From an uncultured Prevotellaceae bacterium (GTDB lineage: Bacteria; Bacteroidota; Bacteroidia; Bacteroidales; Bacteroidaceae), in contig OMWC01000005.1 of the NCBI GenBank assembly GCA_900314655.1, forward strand, positions 81,840 through 145,839: DNA of 64,000 bases, read 5' to 3'. The notes under the pieces are model-generated. The model was not told the origin of the DNA and ran no database searches. It saw nothing but the letters and a program-made list of their open reading frames with translations. Positions 9,400 to 17,878 of this stretch are shown here, one piece after another (position 1 is the first letter of the stretch; every line of letters starts with the position of its first letter). The position numbers were made by a program, and so were the translations under genes.

Positions 9400-9432
9400 C
9401 CGCCCCGTTAGGGGAGGGAGGGGGTGGGAGCT
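9400..9432. repeat. C/G-rich palindromic repeat spanning the end of the DPP7-like gene
   Basis: ACTCCCGCCCCGT followed by AGGGGAGGGAGGGGGTGGGAG. On the minus strand it supplies the last residues of the peptidase (APTPSLP) and its stop, so the repeat forms the gene's 3' end. Confidence 0.7.
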
Positions 9433-11564
9433 ATTTCTTTCAACAGGCGGTCGGCATGTCCCCAACGGTCCATCATAAAGAGCACGTAGCGGATATCGAC
9501 ACCGATGCAACGGGCCAATTTGGTATCAAAGAAGATGTCGCTGGAGAGTGAGTCCCAGTTGCCATCGAAAGCCAGTCCGATGAGGCGTCCTTTGCCGTCG
9601 AACATCGGTGATCCGGAATTGCCGCCCGTGATGTCGTTGTTAGTCAGGAAGCAGAGTTGCATCTTTCCTGTAGTCTTGTCGGTATAGGGTGAGAAGTCCT
9701 TGGCGGAAAGCAGTTCGTGCATGATGGGCTCGACCTTGTAATCCTCGATGGAACCGCCTTTTTTCATCTTCTCCACGATACTTTCTGCTGTGGTGTAGTA
9801 GCCAGAAGGCTGTCCGTTGAGCAGATATTCGCCCACCTGACCGTAGGAGAGTCGCATGGTGAAGTTGGCATCCGAATAGTGGGGCATATCTTCCTCCATA
9901 CGGAGTTTGGCAGCGCAGAGCATCTTTTCCTGTGCATCGATGCTATCGGTGATTGCCGACATCTCATCAGCAAAGGTTCCCATGGCCAAAGCTCCGAGAT
10001 CCACGCCCATCTGAATGCCGGGATCTTTCAGGTAATACTTCTTGGCCGGATAGATTTTTTTGCCACTTTTCATCAGGAAACTCTTCTTATAGAGCCAATC
10101 TACATAGGCAGAGAAGTTGCCGCGGAATTTACGGTCAACCGTTTTGAAGAAATCAGGCCAGTATCGGGCATTCACCTTTTCGCGGTAGTTCTGCATCAGA
10201 GCCACGAGCACTTCCTTGTCGAGGGCTTCATCCCATTCGTCGCTGTTGTCCTTGAAGATGAAGTATTGCTTGCGGGGCTTCTCCTCGGGACCTTTTAGCT
10301 CCAAGCCGCCATTGTTGGCACGCATGGCGCGGGTGACCAGCTCGTTGGTGCGGCGGAAGGTCTCAATATAGTAATAGTAAGCACGTCGCAGTTCGAACCG
10401 CTGCTGATAGAGCTTCTCCAACTTGGTGAAATCGAGTTTGCCTTTCAGATAGCCTGTTGAATCCTGATACTGGCGGATGCGGTTCTCGTAGGCCTGTTTC
10501 TGCTGGATAATGCCGATGGAATCGATACATTTGTTCATTCCCATGGAGTTTTTCCAGTAGTTGGCACTTTGGGCATACTTGGAATCGTACTTGATGCGCA
10601 CGGCCTCCGATGCGTCCATGTGACGCTTCATAATCTGCTGTTTCAGGCCGCGCACCTGCACGCGGGTGGTGTTTTCGGCATCACGCATCTCGCGGATACC
10701 ATAAGAAGAGAGGTAGCGGTTGGTGCTGCCGGGATAGCCCACGGTCATGGAGAAATCGCCGTCCTTATAACCTTCGGTGCTGACGGGTGCCCATGAAGCG
10801 GGATGATAGGGTACGTTGTCCTTGGAATACTCTGCCGGACCGTTGGTCTTGGGGTCGGCATAAATGCGGAAAACAGAGAAGTCGCAGGTCTGGCGAGGCC
10901 ACATCCAGTTATCAGTGTCACCTCCGAACTTACCCATCGACTTGGGAATGGTGAAGACAAGACGGAGATCGCGGAACTGCTGATAGACCGTGGCATAGTA
11001 GCTATTGCCTTCGTAGAAAGGATCAATCTCTACGTGGAGTGTCTTGTCGATGAGCTTAACGGAGTCGGTCATGGCCTGTTGTAGGGAATCAATGAGGGCG
11101 CTCATATCATCGTCGGCGATGTTCCGCTTCTTGGCTTCGGCCTGCAGTCGGCAGGTGATGTCTTCCTGAGAGCGCATGAACGAGACGAACATGTTCTCAT
11201 TGGGCAGCTCTTCCTCGTAGCTCTTGGCGTAGAAACCGTTGAGCATATAGTCGTGTTCCACGGTGGAATGGCTGCGGATGGCCTCGAAACCGCAGTGGTG
11301 GTTGGTGAAAACCAGTCCGTCGGGACTGACCACCACGCCCGAACAGTAGCCCGAGAAGTTCACCACACAGTTCTTGATGGCATTGGCATCGCTATAAAGC
11401 GCGGTGCTGGGCAGCGAGAAACCTTCCTGCTGCATCTGGGCAAATACCTGCGGCGGTAGGTTGTAGAGTGTCCACATTCCCTCGTCGGCAACAGCCTTCA
11501 TAGAAGAGAGAGGAGAGAGGAATGATGAGAGAGATATGCACAGGGCGATGATATTTTTTTTCAT
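9408..11564 (-). CDS. S46-family serine peptidase, dipeptidyl-peptidase 7-like
   Basis: 718 residues with a signal peptide (~1-26). The N-terminal half holds the catalytic His in FTNHHCGFEAIRSHSTVEHDY (~90); the Ser is in TGGNSGSPMFD (~650). A Gly (AFDGNWD) occupies the position that is Gly in DPP7 (hydrophobic P1) and Arg in DPP11 (acidic P1), so DPP7-type specificity is favoured. These periplasmic enzymes release dipeptides for amino-acid-using Bacteroidales. The gene lies 14 bp downstream of the flippase gene. The C-terminus is built from a mobile-looking C/G-rich repeat. Family assignment is firm, subtype moderate. Confidence 0.92.
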   Translation of the reverse strand: MKKNIIALCISLSSFLSPLSSMKAVADEGMWTLYNLPPQVFAQMQQEGFSLPSTALYSDANAIKNCVVNFSGYCSGVVVSPDGLVFTNHHCGFEAIRSHSTVEHDYMLNGFYAKSYEEELPNENMFVSFMRSQEDITCRLQAEAKKRNIADDDMSALIDSLQQAMTDSVKLIDKTLHVEIDPFYEGNSYYATVYQQFRDLRLVFTIPKSMGKFGGDTDNWMWPRQTCDFSVFRIYADPKTNGPAEYSKDNVPYHPASWAPVSTEGYKDGDFSMTVGYPGSTNRYLSSYGIREMRDAENTTRVQVRGLKQQIMKRHMDASEAVRIKYDSKYAQSANYWKNSMGMNKCIDSIGIIQQKQAYENRIRQYQDSTGYLKGKLDFTKLEKLYQQRFELRRAYYYYIETFRRTNELVTRAMRANNGGLELKGPEEKPRKQYFIFKDNSDEWDEALDKEVLVALMQNYREKVNARYWPDFFKTVDRKFRGNFSAYVDWLYKKSFLMKSGKKIYPAKKYYLKDPGIQMGVDLGALAMGTFADEMSAITDSIDAQEKMLCAAKLRMEEDMPHYSDANFTMRLSYGQVGEYLLNGQPSGYYTTAESIVEKMKKGGSIEDYKVEPIMHELLSAKDFSPYTDKTTGKMQLCFLTNNDITGGNSGSPMFDGKGRLIGLAFDGNWDSLSSDIFFDTKLARCIGVDIRYVLFMMDRWGHADRLLKEIAPTPSLP

Positions 11565-11578
11565 GTTTTATGGATGGT

Positions 11579-13027
11579 TTATGATTTGCGGAAATATTTG
11601 CCAACGACGGGGAGATTGGACAAGGGAAAGTCGCGCTTTATGATGAGGGCGACGAACAGCAGAAGCAGGACGGTGTTCAGGGCGATGGCTCCGAACATGC
11701 CGAGATTCCGGTTGAGCATCAGCATCAGCACCGTCAGCAGGGCGGCAAAAACCACATAGAGTGCAATGTCCTTCAAGGGATAGTTGATGGGATTCTTCTT
11801 GCGACCTACGAGGTAACTGAGTGCCATGCAGGTGAAATAGCCGGAGAATCCGCCCCAGGCACAAGCCATATAGCCATAGCGGGGCACAAAAATAACGTTC
11901 ACCGCGACGAGCACCAAGCAGGCAATGCCCGAGAAGATGGCTCCCCAGATGGTCTTGTCGATGAGTTTATACCAGAAGGAGAGGTTGAAATAGATGCCCA
12001 TCATGATTTCGGCGGCCATAACGATGGGCACCACGCGGAGGCCTTCCCAGTAGTCGCTGCCGATGATGTAGCGCAGAATGTCGAGGTAGGCGATGACGGC
12101 CAGATAGGCCAGCAGGGTGAAAATGATGAAGTATTTCATGGCCTGGGCGTACATCTCCTTGGAGTCTTTTTCACGGGCCTTGCCAAAGACAAAAGGCTCG
12201 TAGGCATAGCTGAACGCCTGGGTAATCATGGCCATAATCATGGCTATCTTCGAGGCGGCACCATAGATGCCTAATTGGGCATGGGCATCGTTGGCTGTAT
12301 AGATATAGGGGAAGAGAATCTTATCGGCCGTCTGGTTCAGGATACCGGCAATGCTGAGCACGAGCAGCGGCCAGGCATAGTGGAACATACGGCGGAAAAG
12401 TTCACGGTCGAAGATCCATCGGAAACCGGTGAGCTCTTTGCATAGACAACAGAGCAGGACGCTGGAACAGGCAAGGTTGATGTAGAAAGCATATCCCACG
12501 TCCTTTCCGTTGATAACGGCAAAGTAGATGAGGTTCATTGTGATATTCATTGCTATGTTCAGCAGCTTCAGCGATGCAAACTTCAAGGGTCTTTTCTGGT
12601 AACGCAGATAGGAGAATGGTATGGCAGAGAAAGCATCGATGCCTACTGTAATGGCCATCACCCAGATGAATTGCGGATGATCGGCATAGCCCATGGTCTT
12701 GGAGAGAGGCTTGATGAAAAGCAGCACAAGCACGATGAAGGTAAGAGCCAAAGTACCCACGGTAATCAGTGTGGTGCTATAGACGCGGTGGGGATCCTCG
12801 CCCTCCTTGTTGGCAAAACGGAAGAAAGTGGTCTCCATGCCAAAAAGCAGGATGACCATAATGAGGGCCGTATAGGCATAAATATTGGTGATGATGCCAT
12901 AACCACCGGAGGCTGCCGCCAGTTTTGCCGTATAAAGCGGGACGAGCAGGTAGTTGAGAAACCTGCCGATGATGCTCGATAGTCCGTAGATGGCCGTGTC
13001 CTTGGCCAGAGATTTTAGGTTTGCCAT
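11579..13027 (-). CDS. Polysaccharide flippase, Wzx/MATE-like membrane protein
   Basis: 482 residues with about 12-14 hydrophobic helices and the N-terminal pattern of oligosaccharide flippases (YGLSSIIGRFLNYLLVPLYT). Such proteins move undecaprenyl-linked sugars across the inner membrane for O-antigen or capsule synthesis. No glycosyltransferases are next to it, so the substrate is unknown. The start is 2 bp after the spmAB stop and the end is 14 bp before the DPP7-like gene, implying one transcript. Confidence 0.87.
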   Translation of the reverse strand: MANLKSLAKDTAIYGLSSIIGRFLNYLLVPLYTAKLAAASGGYGIITNIYAYTALIMVILLFGMETTFFRFANKEGEDPHRVYSTTLITVGTLALTFIVLVLLFIKPLSKTMGYADHPQFIWVMAITVGIDAFSAIPFSYLRYQKRPLKFASLKLLNIAMNITMNLIYFAVINGKDVGYAFYINLACSSVLLCCLCKELTGFRWIFDRELFRRMFHYAWPLLVLSIAGILNQTADKILFPYIYTANDAHAQLGIYGAASKIAMIMAMITQAFSYAYEPFVFGKAREKDSKEMYAQAMKYFIIFTLLAYLAVIAYLDILRYIIGSDYWEGLRVVPIVMAAEIMMGIYFNLSFWYKLIDKTIWGAIFSGIACLVLVAVNVIFVPRYGYMACAWGGFSGYFTCMALSYLVGRKKNPINYPLKDIALYVVFAALLTVLMLMLNRNLGMFGAIALNTVLLLLFVALIIKRDFPLSNLPVVGKYFRKS

Positions 13028-13029
13028 GA

Positions 13030-14262
13030 TTATCCGAAGAATAGGTATGCGATGAAAATCGCCGATAAGATGCCTGCCAGGTCAGCCAGCAGTCCGCAGG
13101 TAACGGCGTGGCGCGTATAGCGGATGCTCACGCTACCGAAATAGACAGCCAGCACATAGAAGGTAGTATCGGTGGAACCTTGGAAAATACAAGCCAGACG
13201 ACCCACGAAAGAGTCAGCGCCATAGGTGGCCATGGCATCGACCATCAGTCCACGAGCACCTCCGCCGCTCAGCGGTTTCATAAGCGCCGTTGGCAAAGCT
13301 CCGATAAACTGCGTGTCGATACCTACGGCATCGATACACCACGCTAGTCCGTCGATGAGCATGTCCATGGCACCCGAGGCACGGAAAACACCGATTCCAA
13401 CGAGAATAGCCACTAGGTAGGGGATGATGACGACGGCCGTCTTGAAACCGTCCTTTGCTCCTTCAATAAAGGCATCATAGACGTTCACCTTCTTGCGGAC
13501 ACCCGCCAGAATGAAACTCACGATGACCGTCATGAGCAGAATGTTGGCAACCAGCGTGGAAACGGTGTTCATCTGGTCTTTATCCAGCTGTGAGAATCCC
13601 CAGATAATGCCTGCCACCAAGGCGCACATGCCGCCCAGCGTGAGCAGCAAAGTCTTGTTGAGGAGGTTGATTTTCTGATAGAGCGAGGTCACGATAATGC
13701 CCGCCATGGTGGAAAAGAACGTTGCCAGCAGGATGGGGATGAAGATGTCGGTTGGCTGGGCGGCCCCCTGCTGTGCACGATAGACCATGATGGAAACAGG
13801 GATGAGCGTCAGTCCCGAGGTGTTCAGCACAAGGAACATGATCATCGGGTTGCTGGCCGTGTCTTTCTTCGGGTTGATTTCCTGCAACTGCTCCATGGCC
13901 TTCAGTCCCAATGGCGTAGCAGCGTTGTCGAGGCCGAGCATGTTGGCAGCAATATTCATGAAGATGCTTCCTGTGGCGGGATGCCCCTTGGGGATATCCG
14001 GGAACAGCTTCGTGAACACGGGCGACAGCACACGGGCAAAGAGATTGATGACGCCTCCCTTTTCGCCAACCTTCATAATACCGAGCCACAAAGACAAGAC
14101 GCCTGTCAGTCCCAGCGAAATCTCAAAGGCTGTCTTTGAGTTGTCGAAAGTAGAATTCATCATGGCGGGGAATACCTCCACGTCACCTAAAAAAATAAGT
14201 TTCACCAAAGCGATCACAAACGCGATGATGAAGAATGCAATCCAAATGTAATTTAAAACCAT
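13030..14262 (-). CDS. SpmA-SpmB-type fused nucleoside-recognition membrane protein
   Basis: 410 residues with many membrane helices. Two Gate/nucleoside-recognition domains lie in tandem: an SpmA-like half (GHPATGSIFMNIAANMLGLDNAATP ~95-120 in part) and an SpmB-like half (ALPTALMKPLSGGGARG, ~330). In spore formers these are separate spore-maturation proteins; fused versions are common in Bacteroidota and are presumed transporters. The substrate is unknown. The start ATG lies in the 3' arm of a palindrome carrying a consensus promoter, so the mRNA may be almost leaderless. Confidence 0.88.
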   Translation of the reverse strand: MVLNYIWIAFFIIAFVIALVKLIFLGDVEVFPAMMNSTFDNSKTAFEISLGLTGVLSLWLGIMKVGEKGGVINLFARVLSPVFTKLFPDIPKGHPATGSIFMNIAANMLGLDNAATPLGLKAMEQLQEINPKKDTASNPMIMFLVLNTSGLTLIPVSIMVYRAQQGAAQPTDIFIPILLATFFSTMAGIIVTSLYQKINLLNKTLLLTLGGMCALVAGIIWGFSQLDKDQMNTVSTLVANILLMTVIVSFILAGVRKKVNVYDAFIEGAKDGFKTAVVIIPYLVAILVGIGVFRASGAMDMLIDGLAWCIDAVGIDTQFIGALPTALMKPLSGGGARGLMVDAMATYGADSFVGRLACIFQGSTDTTFYVLAVYFGSVSIRYTRHAVTCGLLADLAGILSAIFIAYLFFG

Positions 14263-14293
14263 GCCGCAAAATTACAGTATTTTTGCGGCATGG
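14259..14293. repeat. 35-bp palindrome over the spmAB start codon
   Basis: Perfect 13-bp arms (CCATGCCGCAAAA and its complement) surround a 9-nt centre. The arm nearer the gene contains the start ATG; the centre overlaps the -7 promoter box. It could be a regulator operator or an RNA hairpin. Confidence 0.85.
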
Positions 14294-14298
14294 CAAAA
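14267..14298 (-). promoter_or_regulatory. Bacteroidota-type promoter for the spmAB operon
   Basis: On the minus strand TTTTG (14298-14294), a 19-bp spacer, then TAATTTTG (14274-14267) match the Bacteroides consensus TTTG-N19-21-TAnnTTTG. Only CGGC separates the box from ATG, so transcription would start at about the start codon. Confidence 0.75.
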
Positions 14299-14339
14299 TC
14301 TTAAGGGATAAAACTTGTTCTAACCCTTAAACCTTTTTG

Positions 14340-15425
14340 TTATTTTCCTTTTTTATGCTTCGCCGACCATCGTTCCAGGCGCTTGTATTCCTTTTTCGTG
14401 ATGCGCATGAAGGAACCATGCTGCGGACGGCTGACACCCTCGATGTTCTTCGGATTCTTGAAGTTACGCATGAAGCGGTCGGCCTCACAGATGCGGTAGT
14501 TCTTCGGGCGCGACGAATACTCTATGTAGCCAATCATCCACGTGTCCTTGCCGGCCAGTTGGAAAGCCGAAACACCTTCGCATTTCTTCTTTCCCTCGAA
14601 GTTCACGTAGTCATCCTCCACGGGCTCGCTCCAAGGACCGGTCAGTGAGGGAGACGTGGCGGTGAAAAGTCCGGGTGTGCCGCCTTCCTTCTTGATCATC
14701 ATGTGCCACCGCTGGTCAGCTTCCACCCAGTTGATGTCGGCATCGATGGTGGCATAGCCCCAGTCGAAAAGCAGTTTAGGCATGGTGAGCTGGGTGAACG
14801 TCTCGTCGGCATGACTGTAGTACATGCGGTCGTATTTCTCTTCGGCGCGGTTCCACATGGAGTAGTAAATCATGTAGCCGCCCTTGCGGCCGTCGGGCCA
14901 GACGAAATCTTCGTCCCAGACAATCTGCGGAGCCCACACACGGTTGATGGTGGTCCAGTCGGTGTATGGGGTGTTGGTGGTTTCTTTTAGAAATATTGAC
15001 GGACCTTTTCGGAAGTCGAAGTTTTTGGATTTCCAATGGATGAGGTCGTCGGAGGTAAGCAGACAGATGCCATAGTTGTCCCATGTCTCCACTTTCCCCA
15101 TCCGTTTGCGCGAAGCCTGCGAGGCATCCATGTCGGTAAACACCATCAGGTAGCCGCTGTTGTCGTGTTTGCGGCAGATGAATGCGTCGCGCGAACGTTT
15201 CTCGATGGGAGCCATCACGGCATCGCTGAATATGGAATCGCCGTCGAGAAGGTCGTGCCAGTGGATGCCGTCCTTGCTCAAGGCGTAGGCCGTCCATGCC
15301 GGTCCAGCGTCGTTCATGTGGCAGAAGAGGTAGCGGTTGCCTTTCTGCAGGTTGCCTTTTGCGAAAGTATTAACTGAACACAAAGACACGAAGACGCAAA
15401 GAACTAAAGAAAAAAATCTTTTCAT
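14340..15425 (-). CDS. Secreted GH43-like five-bladed beta-propeller glycosidase
   Basis: 361 residues with a signal peptide (cut near TFAKG). The rest is a five-bladed propeller of the GH43/GH117 type, with blade signatures such as LSKDGIHWH, TSDDLIHWKS, WAPQIVWDEDF and TATSPSLTGPWSEP. GH43 enzymes are mainly arabinofuranosidases, xylosidases and exo-galactanases; in this pectin locus an arabinan or galactan side-chain role is likely. I cannot assign the catalytic triad with confidence. The start overlaps the preceding GH2 stop by one base (TGATG), implying translational coupling. Last gene of the enzyme operon. Confidence 0.82.
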   Translation of the reverse strand: MKRFFSLVLCVFVSLCSVNTFAKGNLQKGNRYLFCHMNDAGPAWTAYALSKDGIHWHDLLDGDSIFSDAVMAPIEKRSRDAFICRKHDNSGYLMVFTDMDASQASRKRMGKVETWDNYGICLLTSDDLIHWKSKNFDFRKGPSIFLKETTNTPYTDWTTINRVWAPQIVWDEDFVWPDGRKGGYMIYYSMWNRAEEKYDRMYYSHADETFTQLTMPKLLFDWGYATIDADINWVEADQRWHMMIKKEGGTPGLFTATSPSLTGPWSEPVEDDYVNFEGKKKCEGVSAFQLAGKDTWMIGYIEYSSRPKNYRICEADRFMRNFKNPKNIEGVSRPQHGSFMRITKKEYKRLERWSAKHKKGK

Positions 15426-17878
15426 CAGAGTTCCTGAATTTGTAGTTTGGTCTTAACAGTCTTGAGTCCGTCGGCCTCAATGGTGAGAACGGGCTTGGCT
15501 GCTTGGCGCCCAGCACGCAGAATGACCAAGGCAGAACCGTTATAGAGACTGCGTTTGTTGGTGACGTTCAACTCGTTACTCGTCTGATCACCGTTGGAAA
15601 CGGCTACGATTTCTGCTCCTTCGCTGACGCTGAAAGAGAGTTGCTGCTGCGCATGATAGACACGGCGTCCTTTCTTGTCAACGGCATAGACGCGTACATG
15701 CTGCAGATCCATGCCGTCGGCCTTCCATTGACTATTGTCGGGGATGGCAATAAGTTTCACGGCATCCCCCGTAGTTTCAATCTTATGGCGGGCCACTTCC
15801 TTGGGCGTTGGGTGTTGGGTGTTGGGTGTTGGTGGATAGTTACGGGCTATGGCTTCGCAGTAGCCGTTTTCGTAGGGGATATTGTCCCATCGGATTTGGT
15901 TGCGCATCTTGGCATTCTTCTTGTCGTTTTTCTTCGTGCCCATGCTTTTACCGTTGACAAAGAGTTCCACCTCGTCGGCATTGGTATAGGTGATGAGATT
16001 CACTTTTGAGCCCTGATGGCGGTTCCAGTGGTCACTCATACCGTCATTGCCCGTTTGTACGCCATTCCACATCATGTCTCCCTTCTTGTCGATCACGGCG
16101 ATATGCACCAAAGGTTCCTCTGGTTTGAAGAAACTCTTCATGTAATATGCTTTCGGTTTGGGTTCGAGGGTGATATCGAAAACTCCTTGTTCCCAGCCTT
16201 TTGCCGGCCATCCCTGACTTTCGCCAAGATAGTCGATAATTCCCCAATAAGCCAGTCCGATGACTTTGTCAAGATCCATGGCAAAGTAATTCTCGCCCAT
16301 GGCCGACACGGAAGCCTCGCTCTGGTAAAACTTCATCCACGGAAAACGCTTGCCGTCGCCAGGGAAATACATATAGCGGTAGTTGTAAGACTGCACGTCG
16401 GTGATCATGGCCAGATCTGCGGGCAGCGAGTCGGTCTCCCAGTTACGGTAGCGGGGATGCATGGCAACGGTCACGAGCCGAGTGCTGTCATAGCGGTTGA
16501 TGAGGGTCTTCATGAGTCGGTACATCGTCACGCCGAAGTCATTGAATGGTTGATTGGGATCCTGCTGCAGCTCGTTGCCCAGACTCCACATCACTACGGA
16601 GGGGGAGTTGCGGTCGCGCTTCACCCATTCAGGGACATTCTGTTGCCACAACTGTTCAAAGGGAACTCTTCCGCCTGTGTGCTGGCGTGTCCATTTATCG
16701 TAGAGTTCGTCGATGACGAGGATACCATATTTGTCGCAAAGTTCGATAAATTCCCGGCTGTAGGGATTGTGACTGGTGCGGATGTGGTTGAGGCCCCATT
16801 CCTTTACCATCTGGATGCGTTTCTCAATGGCTCGCGGATAGTTGGCTGCACCCAGTGCACCCAGCGTGTGGTGGTTGGCATAGCCTTTCAGCAGCACTTT
16901 CTTTCCGTTGAGCAGCAGTCCCTTCTCGGGAGTCATTTCCACGGTGCGGATGCCGAAGCATGACGACGCTTCATCTACTATTTCACCCTTCTCGTTCTGC
17001 AAGGTAACCACTGCCTTATAAAGATTGGGGTGCTCACAATCCCATAACTTGGCGTTCTTTACTTCTATTTCAGGAAGCTTTGCCTCCATGGTACGCGATG
17101 CGGTGATGCGCTTCTGTACGGAAGTTCCCTCAAATATCAAGGTCCCGTCGGGGGCATAGATTCTCACTCCGACCGTTGTCTCCCTTTCCTTTCCACGATT
17201 GGTAAACTCTGCCTTGATGTTTACGAACTGGTTGTTGCGGGTGGAGATGTTCAGAGGATGGCGCTCAAAATAGAGAGTCTTGTCTGTAGCAATGAGTTTT
17301 ACCGTGCGGAAAATTCCTCCGCCTGTGTACCAGCGAGAATTGTTGGGCTCACGTGTGTCGGCCCTTACGGCAATCACATTGTCTTGTCCCCATTTCAGCT
17401 TGTCGGTAAGGTTAATCTCAAATCCCACATAACCGTAGTCGGTTCCGCCAATAAGTTCCCCGTTCAGGAACACATCTCCCACATACATGATACCTCCAAA
17501 ATCGAGCAATAGGCGCTTATTTTTCCAGGTTTCATCGGGAGTGAGATGCAACCGGTACCAACCTTTCCCCATCTCTTTGAAACCACGGCTGGAGAGTCGG
17601 CTTTTGATATTGGCGGCTACGTCAGTATTGTCGGGCCGTTCATCTGGAGAAGGTTCCACCCACGGCTGTTCTATCTGGAAGTCGTGGGGTAGGTTTATGG
17701 TGCGCCAGTCGTTGTCGTTGTAGTCAGTGGCTGCAGCCTGCTGTATATCTCCGGCATGGAATTTCCATCCAAAATCCAGATGGGTTACGGTGCGTCCGGC
17801 GTGTACGTTCATGGCGCACAAAGCCATTAAGAAAACGCTAACGATAATCCTAACATTTCTCATTTTCTCATTTCTCAT
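15425..17878 (-). CDS. Secreted GH2 beta-galactosidase-like enzyme
   Basis: 817 residues. Signal peptide MRNVRIIVSVFLMALCAMNVHA preceded by a possible five-residue extension. GH2 sugar-binding domain ~30-190, Ig-like ~200-300, TIM barrel ~305-600 with acid/base Glu in SLGNELQQ (~434) and nucleophile in YQSEAS (~522), then C-terminal beta domains. Galactose removal from RG-I side chains is likely. The linker PPTPNTQHPTPK (~685) is encoded by a heptad array. The ATG overlaps the GH105 stop as ATGA, and the first codons lie in an ATGAGAAA-type repeat with a second in-frame ATG five codons later. Confidence 0.9.
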   Translation of the reverse strand: MRNEKMRNVRIIVSVFLMALCAMNVHAGRTVTHLDFGWKFHAGDIQQAAATDYNDNDWRTINLPHDFQIEQPWVEPSPDERPDNTDVAANIKSRLSSRGFKEMGKGWYRLHLTPDETWKNKRLLLDFGGIMYVGDVFLNGELIGGTDYGYVGFEINLTDKLKWGQDNVIAVRADTREPNNSRWYTGGGIFRTVKLIATDKTLYFERHPLNISTRNNQFVNIKAEFTNRGKERETTVGVRIYAPDGTLIFEGTSVQKRITASRTMEAKLPEIEVKNAKLWDCEHPNLYKAVVTLQNEKGEIVDEASSCFGIRTVEMTPEKGLLLNGKKVLLKGYANHHTLGALGAANYPRAIEKRIQMVKEWGLNHIRTSHNPYSREFIELCDKYGILVIDELYDKWTRQHTGGRVPFEQLWQQNVPEWVKRDRNSPSVVMWSLGNELQQDPNQPFNDFGVTMYRLMKTLINRYDSTRLVTVAMHPRYRNWETDSLPADLAMITDVQSYNYRYMYFPGDGKRFPWMKFYQSEASVSAMGENYFAMDLDKVIGLAYWGIIDYLGESQGWPAKGWEQGVFDITLEPKPKAYYMKSFFKPEEPLVHIAVIDKKGDMMWNGVQTGNDGMSDHWNRHQGSKVNLITYTNADEVELFVNGKSMGTKKNDKKNAKMRNQIRWDNIPYENGYCEAIARNYPPTPNTQHPTPKEVARHKIETTGDAVKLIAIPDNSQWKADGMDLQHVRVYAVDKKGRRVYHAQQQLSFSVSEGAEIVAVSNGDQTSNELNVTNKRSLYNGSALVILRAGRQAAKPVLTIEADGLKTVKTKLQIQEL
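15801..15835. repeat. 7-bp array (TTGGGTG) inside the GH2 coding sequence
   Basis: Five units: TTGGGCG, TTGGGTG three times, TTGGTGG. On the minus strand it encodes the heptapeptide-like linker TPNTQHPTP. Almost the same string recurs at 31447-31474 in the HTCS gene. Confidence 0.9.

Noticed and set aside
11495..11545. Pyrimidine/purine-rich stretch in the DPP7-like signal peptide as a slippage repeat
   Set aside because: Irregular period and ordinary signal-peptide codon content (Ser/Leu-rich); evidence for a true array is weak.
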